Below are positions 53,571 to 62,010 of a stretch of DNA of 64,000 nucleotides, in pieces. The DNA is from Defluviitaleaceae bacterium. Lineage in GTDB: Bacteria > Bacillota > Clostridia > Lachnospirales > WQUN01. Position 1 is the stretch's first letter. Each line of letters begins with the position of its first letter. The position numbers and the translations under genes are program-made. The stretch lies in contig WQSR01000002.1 in the NCBI GenBank assembly GCA_009787785.1, positions 31,512 to 95,511 of the forward strand. The letters run 5' to 3'. The notes below the pieces were generated by a model. That model had not been told where the DNA came from. It worked only from the letters and a program-made list of their open reading frames with translations, and did no database searches.

Positions 53571-54719
53571 ATGCCGCGTGTTCCGAAAATAATATGCTGG
53601 TGTGTGCTGGGGATTTTCCTCGCCTTGGGCTTTCGCGAAGCAAATACCATCGGGGCGTTTTCCCGCATATCCCTGCGCTTCGAGGCCCCCGTCAGCGGGG
53701 AAACGGCCCGCCAAGCGCGGATGCACGCCATACACTACCCAGGGGAAAATCCCTTCTGGCCTACCTTCTGGGCCCAGAAAACCGCGACCCTCATCGCGGG
53801 AGCGCGGGAAGCCCATGTGCCGACGCTCCTTTTTTCAGGGGACGCCGCACGGGTATGGCCCGCACGCTACCTTACGGGGAGTGCCCCCGGCGCGGCTGAT
53901 GGCTATGGCATCGCCATTTCCTATGCCCTGGCCCACCAGATGTGGGGTAGCACCGATATCCTGGGAAAACGCGCATACATAAACGACACACCGCGCATTA
54001 TACGCGGCATCTTCGAAGGCACCGCCCCGCTGGCCTTGCTCCCCTTCCCCATTGAAGACACCTCCCAAAGCTGGAACGCCGCAGAATTAACCGGCGGCAC
54101 ACCCCACGCCACGCGCCACCACGTAGAAAGCTTCGCCCTGGCCACGGGGCTGGGCACACCCCACTCCATTTACATGGGCGGCGCACACGCCCTAGCCCGC
54201 TTCATGGCCTGGTTCCCCATTTTCCTCCTCGCCCTGTACGGCGGCACCCTGTGCGTCCGTTATATCCGGGCACATCACCCCAAGCTAAGCATACCCCTGC
54301 TACTGAGCGGGCTCCTCCTTTTCGCTTTATGCCTGCCGTTTTTGCTCAACCGGCTTCCCCCCTGGATAATCCCCAACCAATGGAGCGATTTTTCCTTCTG
54401 GTCAGCACTGGCGCAACAAGCCTCAGCCAGCCTGCGCGAATTTCTATCCACCTACCCCACCCTCCGCGACGTAGCACTAAACATACACCTACTGCGCCAA
54501 GCGGGCATCCTATTTATTTCCCTATTTTGCTGTGCATCCCTATTAACACTACTCTCCGGTAAAAAAGCAGACACTGGCGCACGCTTTTTCCGCAATGCTT
54601 CGTTAGTACCTCCTTGCGCACCGCTGGTGCGCCGCGTCGGCACTTCCTCGCCTTGCGAAAAAATCCTCGCGCCATTATCTGCTTTTTTACCGGAGAGCAG
54701 TATAACAACCATAAAATAA
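53571..54719 (+). CDS. MacB-core-like membrane protein with palindrome-derived C-terminus
   Basis: A 382-residue protein: N-terminal helix (about 5-22), an extracellular region whose AISYALAHQMWGSTDILGK and RAYINDTPRIIRGIFE resemble the MacB periplasmic core domain, then three or four helices (about 205-340). No ATPase domain is present. The last ~50 residues (from SGKKADTG) are encoded by palindromic element 4, so the natural C-terminus has probably been replaced. It starts three bases after the adaptor gene stop, and the pair may form a stripped-down MacAB-like complex. Function unknown. Confidence 0.65.
   Translation: MPRVPKIICWCVLGIFLALGFREANTIGAFSRISLRFEAPVSGETARQARMHAIHYPGENPFWPTFWAQKTATLIAGAREAHVPTLLFSGDAARVWPARYLTGSAPGAADGYGIAISYALAHQMWGSTDILGKRAYINDTPRIIRGIFEGTAPLALLPFPIEDTSQSWNAAELTGGTPHATRHHVESFALATGLGTPHSIYMGGAHALARFMAWFPIFLLALYGGTLCVRYIRAHHPKLSIPLLLSGLLLFALCLPFLLNRLPPWIIPNQWSDFSFWSALAQQASASLREFLSTYPTLRDVALNIHLLRQAGILFISLFCCASLLTLLSGKKADTGARFFRNASLVPPCAPLVRRVGTSSPCEKILAPLSAFLPESSITTIK
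54552..54697. repeat. Long palindromic element 4, overlapping a coding 3' end
   Basis: Perfect 19-base arms (54552-54570 and 54679-54697), with pairing continuing through TGGCGC/GCGCCA and imperfectly inward. The minus strand contains GCGCACCAGCGGTGCGC, a perfect hairpin that shares CACCAGCGG with the subfamily B core. The element encodes the last residues of the gene ending at 54719 and lies just before the promoter of the next operon. Confidence 0.75.
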
Positions 54720-54756
54720 TGCCAAAAACACCCATAATTGACATTTTAAAATTATA

Positions 54757-54785
54757 TTGACAATTTTTGCATCATTTTATATTAT
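54757..54785 (+). promoter_or_regulatory. Promoter of the third sugar-importer operon
   Basis: TTGACA (54757-54762), 17-base spacer, TATTAT (54780-54785) in a very AT-rich segment; a second TTGACA lies at 54738. The start codon at 54842 has an AAAGGAGGA site. Confidence 0.75.
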
Positions 54786-54841
54786 ATTTATTGTATTTAG
54801 TAATCATATTAAGGGATTTTCATTCTAAAGGAGGATGATTT

Positions 54842-56230
54842 ATGAAAGGATTTTTCAAAGCACTGTCGCTTATTTTCGTGCTGGCTATGGTTCTTGCACT
54901 CGTTAGTGCTTGTGGCCGCAACGACAACGGCGGCGGTGCCGCAACCCCTGCACCCGCTCCTGCCCCTGTTGCTCCTGCACCCGCCCCTGCACCCGCTCCC
55001 GCCCCTGCGCCTGTTCCTACTGACGAGGTTATTCATCTCACCATGGGCTGGTGGGGTGGCGCACACCGCCAGGAAATTACTGAGGAAGTCATCCGTATGT
55101 GGAATGCCGCAAACCCAGGCATTCAAGTTACGGGCTATGCTATTGCAGACGGGTACTGGACGGTGCTTGCCACAAGCATCGCCGCAAACAATGTTTGGGA
55201 TTTGTTCCAATTGGGCTCAAACTATCCCGAATTTATCGACCAAATCGTTCCGCTTAACGATTTTATTGCAAGCGGAATCATTAACACGACACACATCACA
55301 GACGAGCTTATCGCGCTTACCACCACACAAATGCTAGGGTATGAAGGCAAGGTAGTAGGCATGTCAAACGGTGTAAACGCATGGGGCTATGTATACGACC
55401 CCGCACTTTTTGACGCGGCAGGCGTACCCCGCCCCCACGTTGACTGGACATGGGACGAGTTTGAAACCGCAATGATTGCCATCAGCAACGAACTTGGCAT
55501 ATACGGTATTAACGCATTTGAAAACGATGCGGTAATGCTTACACAGTTCCTGCGCCAAAGAGGTTATGAGCTGTATGACCCCAACCCCAGAATCCTTGGC
55601 ATTGACAGCCCCGAACCCATGGTGCGCTACTTTGAAATGAGATACAACCTAGTAAGCTCCGGCGCAATGCCTAACCCGGAACAAGCCATGTTGATGGACA
55701 CCCTTGATACCGACCCCGTAACATTTGGGCGTGCGGCAATGTCCCACCGCGCAAGCAACCAGCTAATCGCTATGATGCGCGCCGCCCAAGAGTATCGCCC
55801 CGGGCGGGAGTTCCACATGGTTGTGCCGCCGAGTATGCCCGGCACCGCGCCTGAAGCCGATGTTGTATCTTCGCAAATGTTCTCCATTTCTACCTCAAGC
55901 AACCACCCCGAAGCCGCCGCACAATTCCTTGATTTTTGGATTAACAGTGTAGAAGCAAACCTTATTCTCGGAGGAGAGCGTGGCGTACCCATCAATTCTC
56001 AGGTAAACGCGGCTATTCCCGGTTTGGGTGCCGTTTCAGCCTTCCACAACATGGTACTGGGAATCAGCACCGAAATAGTGGCAACCCCCCTGGGTAATCC
56101 AAGCCAGTCCGAAATTGAGGACTATATCAACGATGTAATTATCGACGCACTTGTTATGGGTATGATTACACCGCAACAAGCCGCACAGCGGGTCTTCGAC
56201 CATGCTACCGAAGTAGTCGGAAGAAATTAA
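54842..56230 (+). CDS. Sugar-binding lipoprotein (SBP family 1) with Pro-Ala linker
   Basis: A 462-residue lipoprotein: lipobox VSAC (Cys24), a Pro/Ala repeat linker (about 35-58), then a family-1 solute-binding fold (HLTMGWWGG, EEVIRMWNAANPGI, MSNGVNAWGYVYDPALFDAAG, WTWDEFETAM). The linker would hold the domain away from the membrane. It heads an operon with two permeases and is followed by a 13-base stem hairpin that probably raises its expression over the permeases. Ligand unknown. Codon use is AT-richer than in the starch locus. Confidence 0.92.
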   Translation: MKGFFKALSLIFVLAMVLALVSACGRNDNGGGAATPAPAPAPVAPAPAPAPAPAPAPVPTDEVIHLTMGWWGGAHRQEITEEVIRMWNAANPGIQVTGYAIADGYWTVLATSIAANNVWDLFQLGSNYPEFIDQIVPLNDFIASGIINTTHITDELIALTTTQMLGYEGKVVGMSNGVNAWGYVYDPALFDAAGVPRPHVDWTWDEFETAMIAISNELGIYGINAFENDAVMLTQFLRQRGYELYDPNPRILGIDSPEPMVRYFEMRYNLVSSGAMPNPEQAMLMDTLDTDPVTFGRAAMSHRASNQLIAMMRAAQEYRPGREFHMVVPPSMPGTAPEADVVSSQMFSISTSSNHPEAAAQFLDFWINSVEANLILGGERGVPINSQVNAAIPGLGAVSAFHNMVLGISTEIVATPLGNPSQSEIEDYINDVIIDALVMGMITPQQAAQRVFDHATEVVGRN

Positions 56231-56249
56231 AACACGTAATAAATGCGCC

Positions 56250-56280
56250 ATCGAAAACCGCGCCCGTCGCGGTTTTCGAT
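56250..56280 (+). terminator. Intercistronic hairpin after the binding-protein gene
   Basis: ATCGAAAACCGCG (56250-56262) pairs perfectly with 56268-56280 around a five-base loop. Only a weak T stretch follows, so partial termination or 3' end protection is more likely than full termination. Confidence 0.65.
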
Positions 56281-56302
56281 TATACATAGAGAGGTGAAAG
56301 TA

Positions 56303-57229
56303 TTGGCAGAATTAATTAAATCCGTGAAACCAAGCTGGGGAAAAGTTGCGCGCTTCATGAACAGGGACGGCGTTGTAGGTTATATATTTGCCTTGCCTTT
56401 TGTTATCGGATTTTTGTTTATCATGCTGGTGCCCATGGGTATGTCTTTTTACTATTCATTCACAGATTTTAATATGCGGCCCGAACACAATTTTATCGGC
56501 TTTTATAATTACACACGAATGTTTTCCGACGACCGCTTTTGGAATGCGATATCGGTGACATTCCGGTTTGTAATTTTTTCCGTGCCTGTGCGTATGGTTT
56601 TCGGGCTTTTAATAGCGTATGCCCTCACGCGCAAGTACAGAGGCTCCCATGCTTACCGTGCTGTGTATTACTTGCCTACGTTGATTGGCGGCTCTGTTGC
56701 CGTTGCTTTGGTGTGGAGACAGCTTTTTGTCAGCAACGGCGTAGTGTATAACTTGTTTACGTTTTTCGGCTTTGAGGGAATCGGTTGGTTCGGGATTCCA
56801 CACTTGGCTATTGTGCCGCTTATCGTGATGAGTGTTTGGCAGTTCGGCGCGGCAATGATTATATTCGCCGCCGGCATAAAGGATATCCCTGAATCGTATA
56901 TAGAGGCCGCTTCCATTGACGGCGCGAACAAATTTCATATATTTTTCAAAATTATTCTGCCATATCTTTCACCTGTTATTCTTTTTAACCTTGTGATGCA
57001 AACAATCAGCGCGTTTATGACCTTTACCCAGGCGTATATTATCACCGGCGGCGGGCCTGCCGAGTCTACCAATTTTATCGCGCTATATATTTACAATCAC
57101 GCATTTACATGGGGCAATATGGGCTATGCCTCCGCCATGAGCTGGATATTGCTTTTGATTGTGGCTGTTGTTACATTTACCATTTTGCGCACATCACGGC
57201 GTTGGACATTCTACGCCGATGAAAACTGA
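56303..57229 (+). CDS. Sugar ABC permease, MalF/UgpA-like
   Basis: A 308-residue CUT1 permease with six helices and the EAASIDGANKFHIFFKIILP loop. The TTG at 56303 lies seven bases after GAGGTG and is the best start; the open frame upstream would cross the hairpin. It partners with the Cache-fused permease downstream, 11 bases away. Confidence 0.88.
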   Translation: MAELIKSVKPSWGKVARFMNRDGVVGYIFALPFVIGFLFIMLVPMGMSFYYSFTDFNMRPEHNFIGFYNYTRMFSDDRFWNAISVTFRFVIFSVPVRMVFGLLIAYALTRKYRGSHAYRAVYYLPTLIGGSVAVALVWRQLFVSNGVVYNLFTFFGFEGIGWFGIPHLAIVPLIVMSVWQFGAAMIIFAAGIKDIPESYIEAASIDGANKFHIFFKIILPYLSPVILFNLVMQTISAFMTFTQAYIITGGGPAESTNFIALYIYNHAFTWGNMGYASAMSWILLLIVAVVTFTILRTSRRWTFYADEN

Positions 57230-57240
57230 GGGAAGCAATT

Positions 57241-58998
57241 ATGTTAGGTAAAATTTTTAAGAAAAATAGATTGCCCGCAACCGGCATTTTAATATTGCTT
57301 GTTATTTTTACGGCCTACGCCATGATTTTTGTGACGCGCATGATTCGGGATTTTGCCGATGAGCAATTGGACGAACGGGTTCCGAATGTTGTCCAATCGG
57401 TGCAAGCATACATGTCGAACCTTGAGCAATACAACCTGATGAAGGCCAGGGCTTTGGCTGGCGATGTCTACATTATTGACCTTTTGAACCGGTATAATGC
57501 GGGAGAAATTACCGCTGACTATGAAGGCTTGCCGCACTATATAAACGCGGCCGGGCGCACACTTGGGATAGACGAAATTGTAGTGCTAAGCCTCGACGGC
57601 AGTGTGCTTTTCGGCACAGATTTTGCTTCACTTACACTTTACACCGCCTTACATGAAGGCACAGCGGCTTCATCGTATATCGCCGAACCCGGTGTTTCGA
57701 TTTTTCTGTCCTCATCGGCACCGGTTTTCTCGGATGGCCATGTAATCGGCGCGGTTTCCGCCATGAGAGGCTTTAACGCCTTGGGCTCTGTTTTGCCTAT
57801 TGCCCGCACCTTCGGCGCGGAGGTTACTTTTTATGCAGGCGATACCTCTGTCGCGTCGTCGGTTTTTGCGGACCGCGTTGCGTTCCTGCGCGCAGTCGGC
57901 GTTACCCCTGCGGAGCATATTATCGAAGATGTCTTGTTCGAAGGCAACGCATACAGCGCGGATTTCATGTTTTACGACGGACTCCATCGCGGTTATTACA
58001 CGCCGGTTTTGGGCTGTGACGGTACTCCTGTGGGGATGATTTTCGTCGGGGTTGCCATAGAGGATACCTTGCACTCCGTGAACCGGATTATAAGCGGTCT
58101 GCTGACTGTGGGCACCCTTGTGCTTATTCTCGCTGTGTTAATGATTATCGGAAGCAGAACACGAGAAAAAATCCGCTACCCGATTTTATATCATTTTTTT
58201 ATCGGGGTTTTTGGTTTTATTATGATTTATCCCGTACTTTGGATGATTTCCGGCGCGTTCAAAACCGATGTCGAAATTGCATCGGGTGCGTTGACACTGT
58301 TGCCTCAAAATTTTTCTTTTGACAATTTCCGCGACGGTTGGCGCGTTTCCGAAACGCTTACCTTTGGTAGGTTTTTCCTCAACTCGGCCATCATTTCCGT
58401 TTCGTCTACCATTGGCGTAACCATCAGCTCTGCCCTTGTTGCGTACTCTTTGGCACGGACGAAGTTCAACGGGCGCAAATTGATTTTCGGCATTATGCTT
58501 TCCACCATGATGATTCCCGGGCAAGTTGTTATGATTCCGCAGTTTATTATTTTCCACAGAATAGGCTGGGTTAATACTTTTAATCCGCTTATTATACCCT
58601 CGTTTTTCGGCGCGGCGTTCTTTATCTTTCTTATGATGCAATTTATGAAAGGTGTCCCCAAAGAACTCGACGAGGCCGCGATTTGTGACGGATGCAACAA
58701 GTACAGCGTTTTTATACGCATCATCTTCCCGCTTTTGAAGCCCGCACTGATTACCACGGCGATAATTCAATTCTACTGGGCGTGGGATAACTTTTTGGGG
58801 CCGCTCATTTATTTACAAAGCTCGAACCTCTTTACAGTGTCGCTGGCCCTGCGCAGGTTCGCTGATGCCGATGCGGGTACTTCCTTCGGCGCGATGTTTG
58901 CCATGTCAACACTGTCGCTAATCCCCGTGTTTGTCATGTTCTTGATTTTCAACAAGCACCTTGTCGAAGGCATAAATACCACAGGGATTAAAGGGTAG
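57241..58998 (+). CDS. Sugar ABC permease with N-terminal Cache-type sensor module
   Basis: A 585-residue fusion. Residues 1-310 have the layout of a chemoreceptor or kinase sensor: helix 1 (about 14-32), an extracellular Cache-like region (about 36-278; note SLDGSVLFGTD, SSSAPVFSDGHVIGAVSAM and YYTPVLGCDGTPVGMIFVGVAIEDTL), helix 2 (about 283-303). Residues 315-585 are a normal MalG-type permease with six helices and EAAICDGCNKYSVF (478-491). No frameshift or stop is seen at the junction, so it is one protein. Ligand sensing by the importer itself is the obvious hypothesis. Confidence 0.85.
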   Translation: MLGKIFKKNRLPATGILILLVIFTAYAMIFVTRMIRDFADEQLDERVPNVVQSVQAYMSNLEQYNLMKARALAGDVYIIDLLNRYNAGEITADYEGLPHYINAAGRTLGIDEIVVLSLDGSVLFGTDFASLTLYTALHEGTAASSYIAEPGVSIFLSSSAPVFSDGHVIGAVSAMRGFNALGSVLPIARTFGAEVTFYAGDTSVASSVFADRVAFLRAVGVTPAEHIIEDVLFEGNAYSADFMFYDGLHRGYYTPVLGCDGTPVGMIFVGVAIEDTLHSVNRIISGLLTVGTLVLILAVLMIIGSRTREKIRYPILYHFFIGVFGFIMIYPVLWMISGAFKTDVEIASGALTLLPQNFSFDNFRDGWRVSETLTFGRFFLNSAIISVSSTIGVTISSALVAYSLARTKFNGRKLIFGIMLSTMMIPGQVVMIPQFIIFHRIGWVNTFNPLIIPSFFGAAFFIFLMMQFMKGVPKELDEAAICDGCNKYSVFIRIIFPLLKPALITTAIIQFYWAWDNFLGPLIYLQSSNLFTVSLALRRFADADAGTSFGAMFAMSTLSLIPVFVMFLIFNKHLVEGINTTGIKG

Positions 58999-59002
58999 CG
59001 AT

Positions 59003-60595
59003 TTACCCCTGCGCAAGCATCGCCAGCGCGGCGGTGAGCGCGTCCCCTGACACCCATATGTCCGGCGCGATGCCTATACCCTCCGGCAGGTGGCCCTCCG
59101 GCCAGAAAATTGCCCTATTGCTAAAGCGAAACGGGACGCCGGAGCGCGGCATGGTTTTCACATAATTGCCACCGAAATTGGCCACGCCGCGAGTATTTGT
59201 CCCTACAATTAAGGTATTGGTAATATTGGTCGTTAAGTCGACTAAAAATTCTGCCGACGACCCGGTGAAGCGGTCCGCCAGAACGATTAAAATATTTTCC
59301 CTTTCGACTATTTCATCCGGCAGGTAGCGCATCATGAAAAGGCCGCCGAAATGGTCAAACGGCATGGGCAAAAACCGGTCCAGGTTCACCTGTGTTGTAT
59401 ACGTACTTGTGCAATACGGTGTGCGTTCCACAGGATTTGCTTCATCTACATATATACCGATTTGGATATGGTTGAAGGGTACGATTTCACCCGTTAGCGT
59501 GTATATCCAACGCGATGCCGTTACGGAGCTTCCGCCGCCGTTCCCGCGCAAATCCAAAATCACCGCAGGTTCGTCCTGTAATTTTTCCGCAAAGGACAAG
59601 AAAATATCGGTGGCTTCCAATTGGGTGATTCCCATTTGCGGGCATTCGACATGGGATTCAAATGACATTGTGGTCATGGAAACCACGGGAATTGTATCAA
59701 ACCATTCCAATTTTGGCGGTTCCATCGGCGTCCGCGCAACCGGATATCGGCTTAACTGCATGTATTCACTCGTGCCGTTGCTGTACAGCACTGCGCGTGT
59801 TACGTTCAATATGCGTTCATGGGTGTCAAGAGGCATAACGATGGCATAGAAAAATGCCCCCCTTTCGTCAATAGAGAGCCGCATCACATCGTATATGGGG
59901 ATTCCGTCGATTTCCACGGCATACAATCCATTTTCCCTGTTGCGAAACCCATTCGCCGTCCGGTCAAAGGGTACAATCCCTGCGTGAAAATGATATGCGC
60001 GTGCCATACTGTGCCTACCCACAAAAAAATGAGCGTCATTAACAACGGGGGACAAATACCTGTTAATAATCTGCTCGAAAAAGTACGTATGAATGCGGTT
60101 TGTATATGCCGAAATTGCCGCTGAAATTCTTTCATGAATAGGCAAAAACACTTCATCCCCACCGAAATAGGTATAGCCGGCATATATGTTCCTCAGCAGT
60201 TGGAAAAAATCATCCACATCCGCCAGTGCATCCTCTATAGGTATGTTTTCGCCCCAGGGCATATCAATATTCACAAAATCCCAAAAATCGGCGGGATTGG
60301 CCGCGTGGCCTTCCATTGATTGAAGCAAGTCTGCTGAATCAAGTCTTATTATGCTTTCCCTGCGCTCGTTGGCGCGGGCTAGTGCGTCTTGCAGTGTAGG
60401 GATGACCGCTTCGTATACCGCTTCAATTTCATCCTGCTCCTCGATGTGTTCCCCGATGTGCAAAGCGTAATCCTCCGCGCCCCTGTTCCTAAGCGCGTTG
60501 TCCTCGTATAAGCCTATCGTATCATCCTCATCCGTCCGCGTGCCACAAGCGGCTAACAAGAAAAAAATCAGCCCAAGGAATACATATCCCTTCAT
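59003..60595 (-). CDS. S41-type (tail-specific protease-like) lipoprotein, second copy
   Basis: A 530-residue lipoprotein (lipobox LLAAC, Cys17) with an S41-like C-terminal half: DLRGNGGGSSVTASRW and LADRFTGSSAEFLVDL, the latter containing the expected nucleophile Ser. It is related in layout to the protein at 8009-9607. It is transcribed toward the Cache-permease gene, whose stop is four bases away. The role could be processing of surface proteins or a sensor lipoprotein; not determined. Confidence 0.78.
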   Translation of the reverse strand: MKGYVFLGLIFFLLAACGTRTDEDDTIGLYEDNALRNRGAEDYALHIGEHIEEQDEIEAVYEAVIPTLQDALARANERRESIIRLDSADLLQSMEGHAANPADFWDFVNIDMPWGENIPIEDALADVDDFFQLLRNIYAGYTYFGGDEVFLPIHERISAAISAYTNRIHTYFFEQIINRYLSPVVNDAHFFVGRHSMARAYHFHAGIVPFDRTANGFRNRENGLYAVEIDGIPIYDVMRLSIDERGAFFYAIVMPLDTHERILNVTRAVLYSNGTSEYMQLSRYPVARTPMEPPKLEWFDTIPVVSMTTMSFESHVECPQMGITQLEATDIFLSFAEKLQDEPAVILDLRGNGGGSSVTASRWIYTLTGEIVPFNHIQIGIYVDEANPVERTPYCTSTYTTQVNLDRFLPMPFDHFGGLFMMRYLPDEIVERENILIVLADRFTGSSAEFLVDLTTNITNTLIVGTNTRGVANFGGNYVKTMPRSGVPFRFSNRAIFWPEGHLPEGIGIAPDIWVSGDALTAALAMLAQG

Positions 60596-60642
60596 CGCTA
60601 TCCCCCCTTGCTTTTTCTATTCATTATATCACCAAAAGGGGG

Positions 60643-60671
60643 TTGACATGAATTATAATCTGCTCTATACT
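60643..60671 (+). promoter_or_regulatory. Promoter of the GntR-ABC operon
   Basis: TTGACA (60643-60648), 17-base spacer, TATACT (60666-60671). Confidence 0.75.
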
Positions 60672-60676
60672 GTACT

Positions 60677-60688
60677 TGTTGGCCAACA
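60677..60688. promoter_or_regulatory. Palindromic operator candidate for the GntR/YtrA regulator
   Basis: TGTTGGCCAACA is a perfect 12-base palindrome at the predicted transcription start, a typical place for repression by a YtrA-type protein encoded just downstream. Confidence 0.55.
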
Positions 60689-60722
60689 CAGTTAATGTCA
60701 CATCTGTACGCGGGAGGGATTC

Positions 60723-60776
60723 ATGCGCGACGTTACTTTTGAAGGGGTGGTGCTATATCCCGGATTTTATCATTAA
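60723..60776 (+). CDS. Possible 17-residue leader peptide
   Basis: ATG at 60723 has a good GGAGGG site and is read MRDVTFEGVVLYPGFYH then stop, overlapping the start of the GntR gene in another frame. The GntR frame itself lacks a well-placed ATG/GTG/TTG, so this reading frame may be a coupled leader, or the region may contain a frameshift that moved the true start. Confidence 0.35.
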   Translation: MRDVTFEGVVLYPGFYH

Positions 60777-61137
60777 ACAGCAAAGCAAAGAGACCATTTA
60801 CGAACAGATAATTTTCCAGATTAAGCTTCTTATCGCTAATGGGGAGTTGAAAGTGGGCGATATCTTGCCCTCTGTTCGAAATTTGGCAAAATCCCTTGAG
60901 GTCAGTACGCTTTCCGTCCAACGCGCTTATACAGAGTTGAAAAAAGACGGAATAATCGAAAGTGTGGAAGGGAAAGGCTATTTTGTTTCAGAAAGTTTGA
61001 ATAAATCCTCATTGAAGGATGCCTTGCTTCGCGAGGTAGAGGATGAAGCCAAACGTATTATTCAAATTGCCAAACAAAATGGCGTGGAACTTACAGAGTT
61101 ACAAGAAATTATTAAAATTTTTTGGGAGGATATATAA
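60739..61137 (+). CDS. GntR-family regulator, YtrA subfamily
   Basis: A winged-helix repressor of about 125 residues: SKETIYEQIIFQIKLLIANGELKVGD ILPSVRNLAKSLEVSTLSVQRAYTELKKDG is the YtrA-type DNA-binding part, followed by a short dimer helix. YtrA proteins repress the ABC exporter operon they head and respond to cell-wall-active compounds. The start is uncertain: homologues begin just before the DFII stretch, where this sequence has no standard start codon; TTG at 60739 is a compromise. The stop touches the ABC ATPase start. Confidence 0.78.
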   Translation: MKGWCYIPDFIIKQQSKETIYEQIIFQIKLLIANGELKVGDILPSVRNLAKSLEVSTLSVQRAYTELKKDGIIESVEGKGYFVSESLNKSSLKDALLREVEDEAKRIIQIAKQNGVELTELQEIIKIFWEDI

Positions 61138-62010
61138 ATGAACGCAACCGTTTTAACTGTGCGCAATCTTAGCAAGTGCTACAGTACTGGCAAGGGCATC
61201 AAAAATGTTAGCTTCGAGCTTCAAAAAGGCACGATTCTGGGCATTATCGGACTTAACGGCGCGGGGAAAACCACCCTATTGTCCTGTTTAACGGGCTTTC
61301 TGAATTGGGATGCCGGGGATGTAAAATATTCCTTGTCTGGAAAAACGTACAACAAGGTACAAAACGAAGTGCTTGAAAATTTGGGCATTGTATCTGCTGA
61401 ATACGGTTTTCCCGGTCATTTCAACGCAAAGACTGTATGCAGCATCATGTCCAACACCTATAAAAAATGGGATAAGGCAAGGTTTTATCATGTGCTGGAG
61501 CAATTGGAACTTGATTCAAAGCTGAAGATTGTAAAATTCTCCACTGGCATGAAAACGAAATTAGCCATCGCCATCGCATTGTCCCACAATGCAAAAATAC
61601 TGGTTTTAGATGAAGCTACCAATGGTCTTGATGTGAAAGCCTCAGCAAAAGTGCGGGAATTACTGCATACCCATGTCGCTGACGGTGAAAATGCCATCAT
61701 TCTCACATCCCATATCATGGGCGAGATTGAAAGAATGTCCGATGCCATCATGTTTATTGACGATGGAAATATTAGGTTTAACTGCAACAAAGATGATTTA
61801 ATGCACCAATACAAGGTCTTTCCCATGACATCGAAAAGATTGGGAGAGATTGACCGAAAAGATTTAATCCGTATCAAAAAAGGTGACCACGCCGTCCGCG
61901 TAATTGCCAAAGACCCGAAGGCGTTTTCTGAAAAATATACCATAGAGCCGGAAGTTTTACCCTTGGATACCATTATTGAAATGTTCTTGGAAGGAGAGAA
62001 TGTAGCATGA
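61138..62010 (+). CDS. ABC transporter ATP-binding protein, YtrB-like
   Basis: A 290-residue ATPase with Walker A GLNGAGKTT and Walker B ILVLDEATNGLD. The signature is FSTGMKTKLAIA, the degenerate form common in YtrB/EcsA-like bacteriocin-resistance exporters. The switch His is in ILTSHIMGE. It has a GGGAGG site and overlaps the permease ATG by four bases. Confidence 0.9.
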   Translation: MNATVLTVRNLSKCYSTGKGIKNVSFELQKGTILGIIGLNGAGKTTLLSCLTGFLNWDAGDVKYSLSGKTYNKVQNEVLENLGIVSAEYGFPGHFNAKTVCSIMSNTYKKWDKARFYHVLEQLELDSKLKIVKFSTGMKTKLAIAIALSHNAKILVLDEATNGLDVKASAKVRELLHTHVADGENAIILTSHIMGEIERMSDAIMFIDDGNIRFNCNKDDLMHQYKVFPMTSKRLGEIDRKDLIRIKKGDHAVRVIAKDPKAFSEKYTIEPEVLPLDTIIEMFLEGENVA

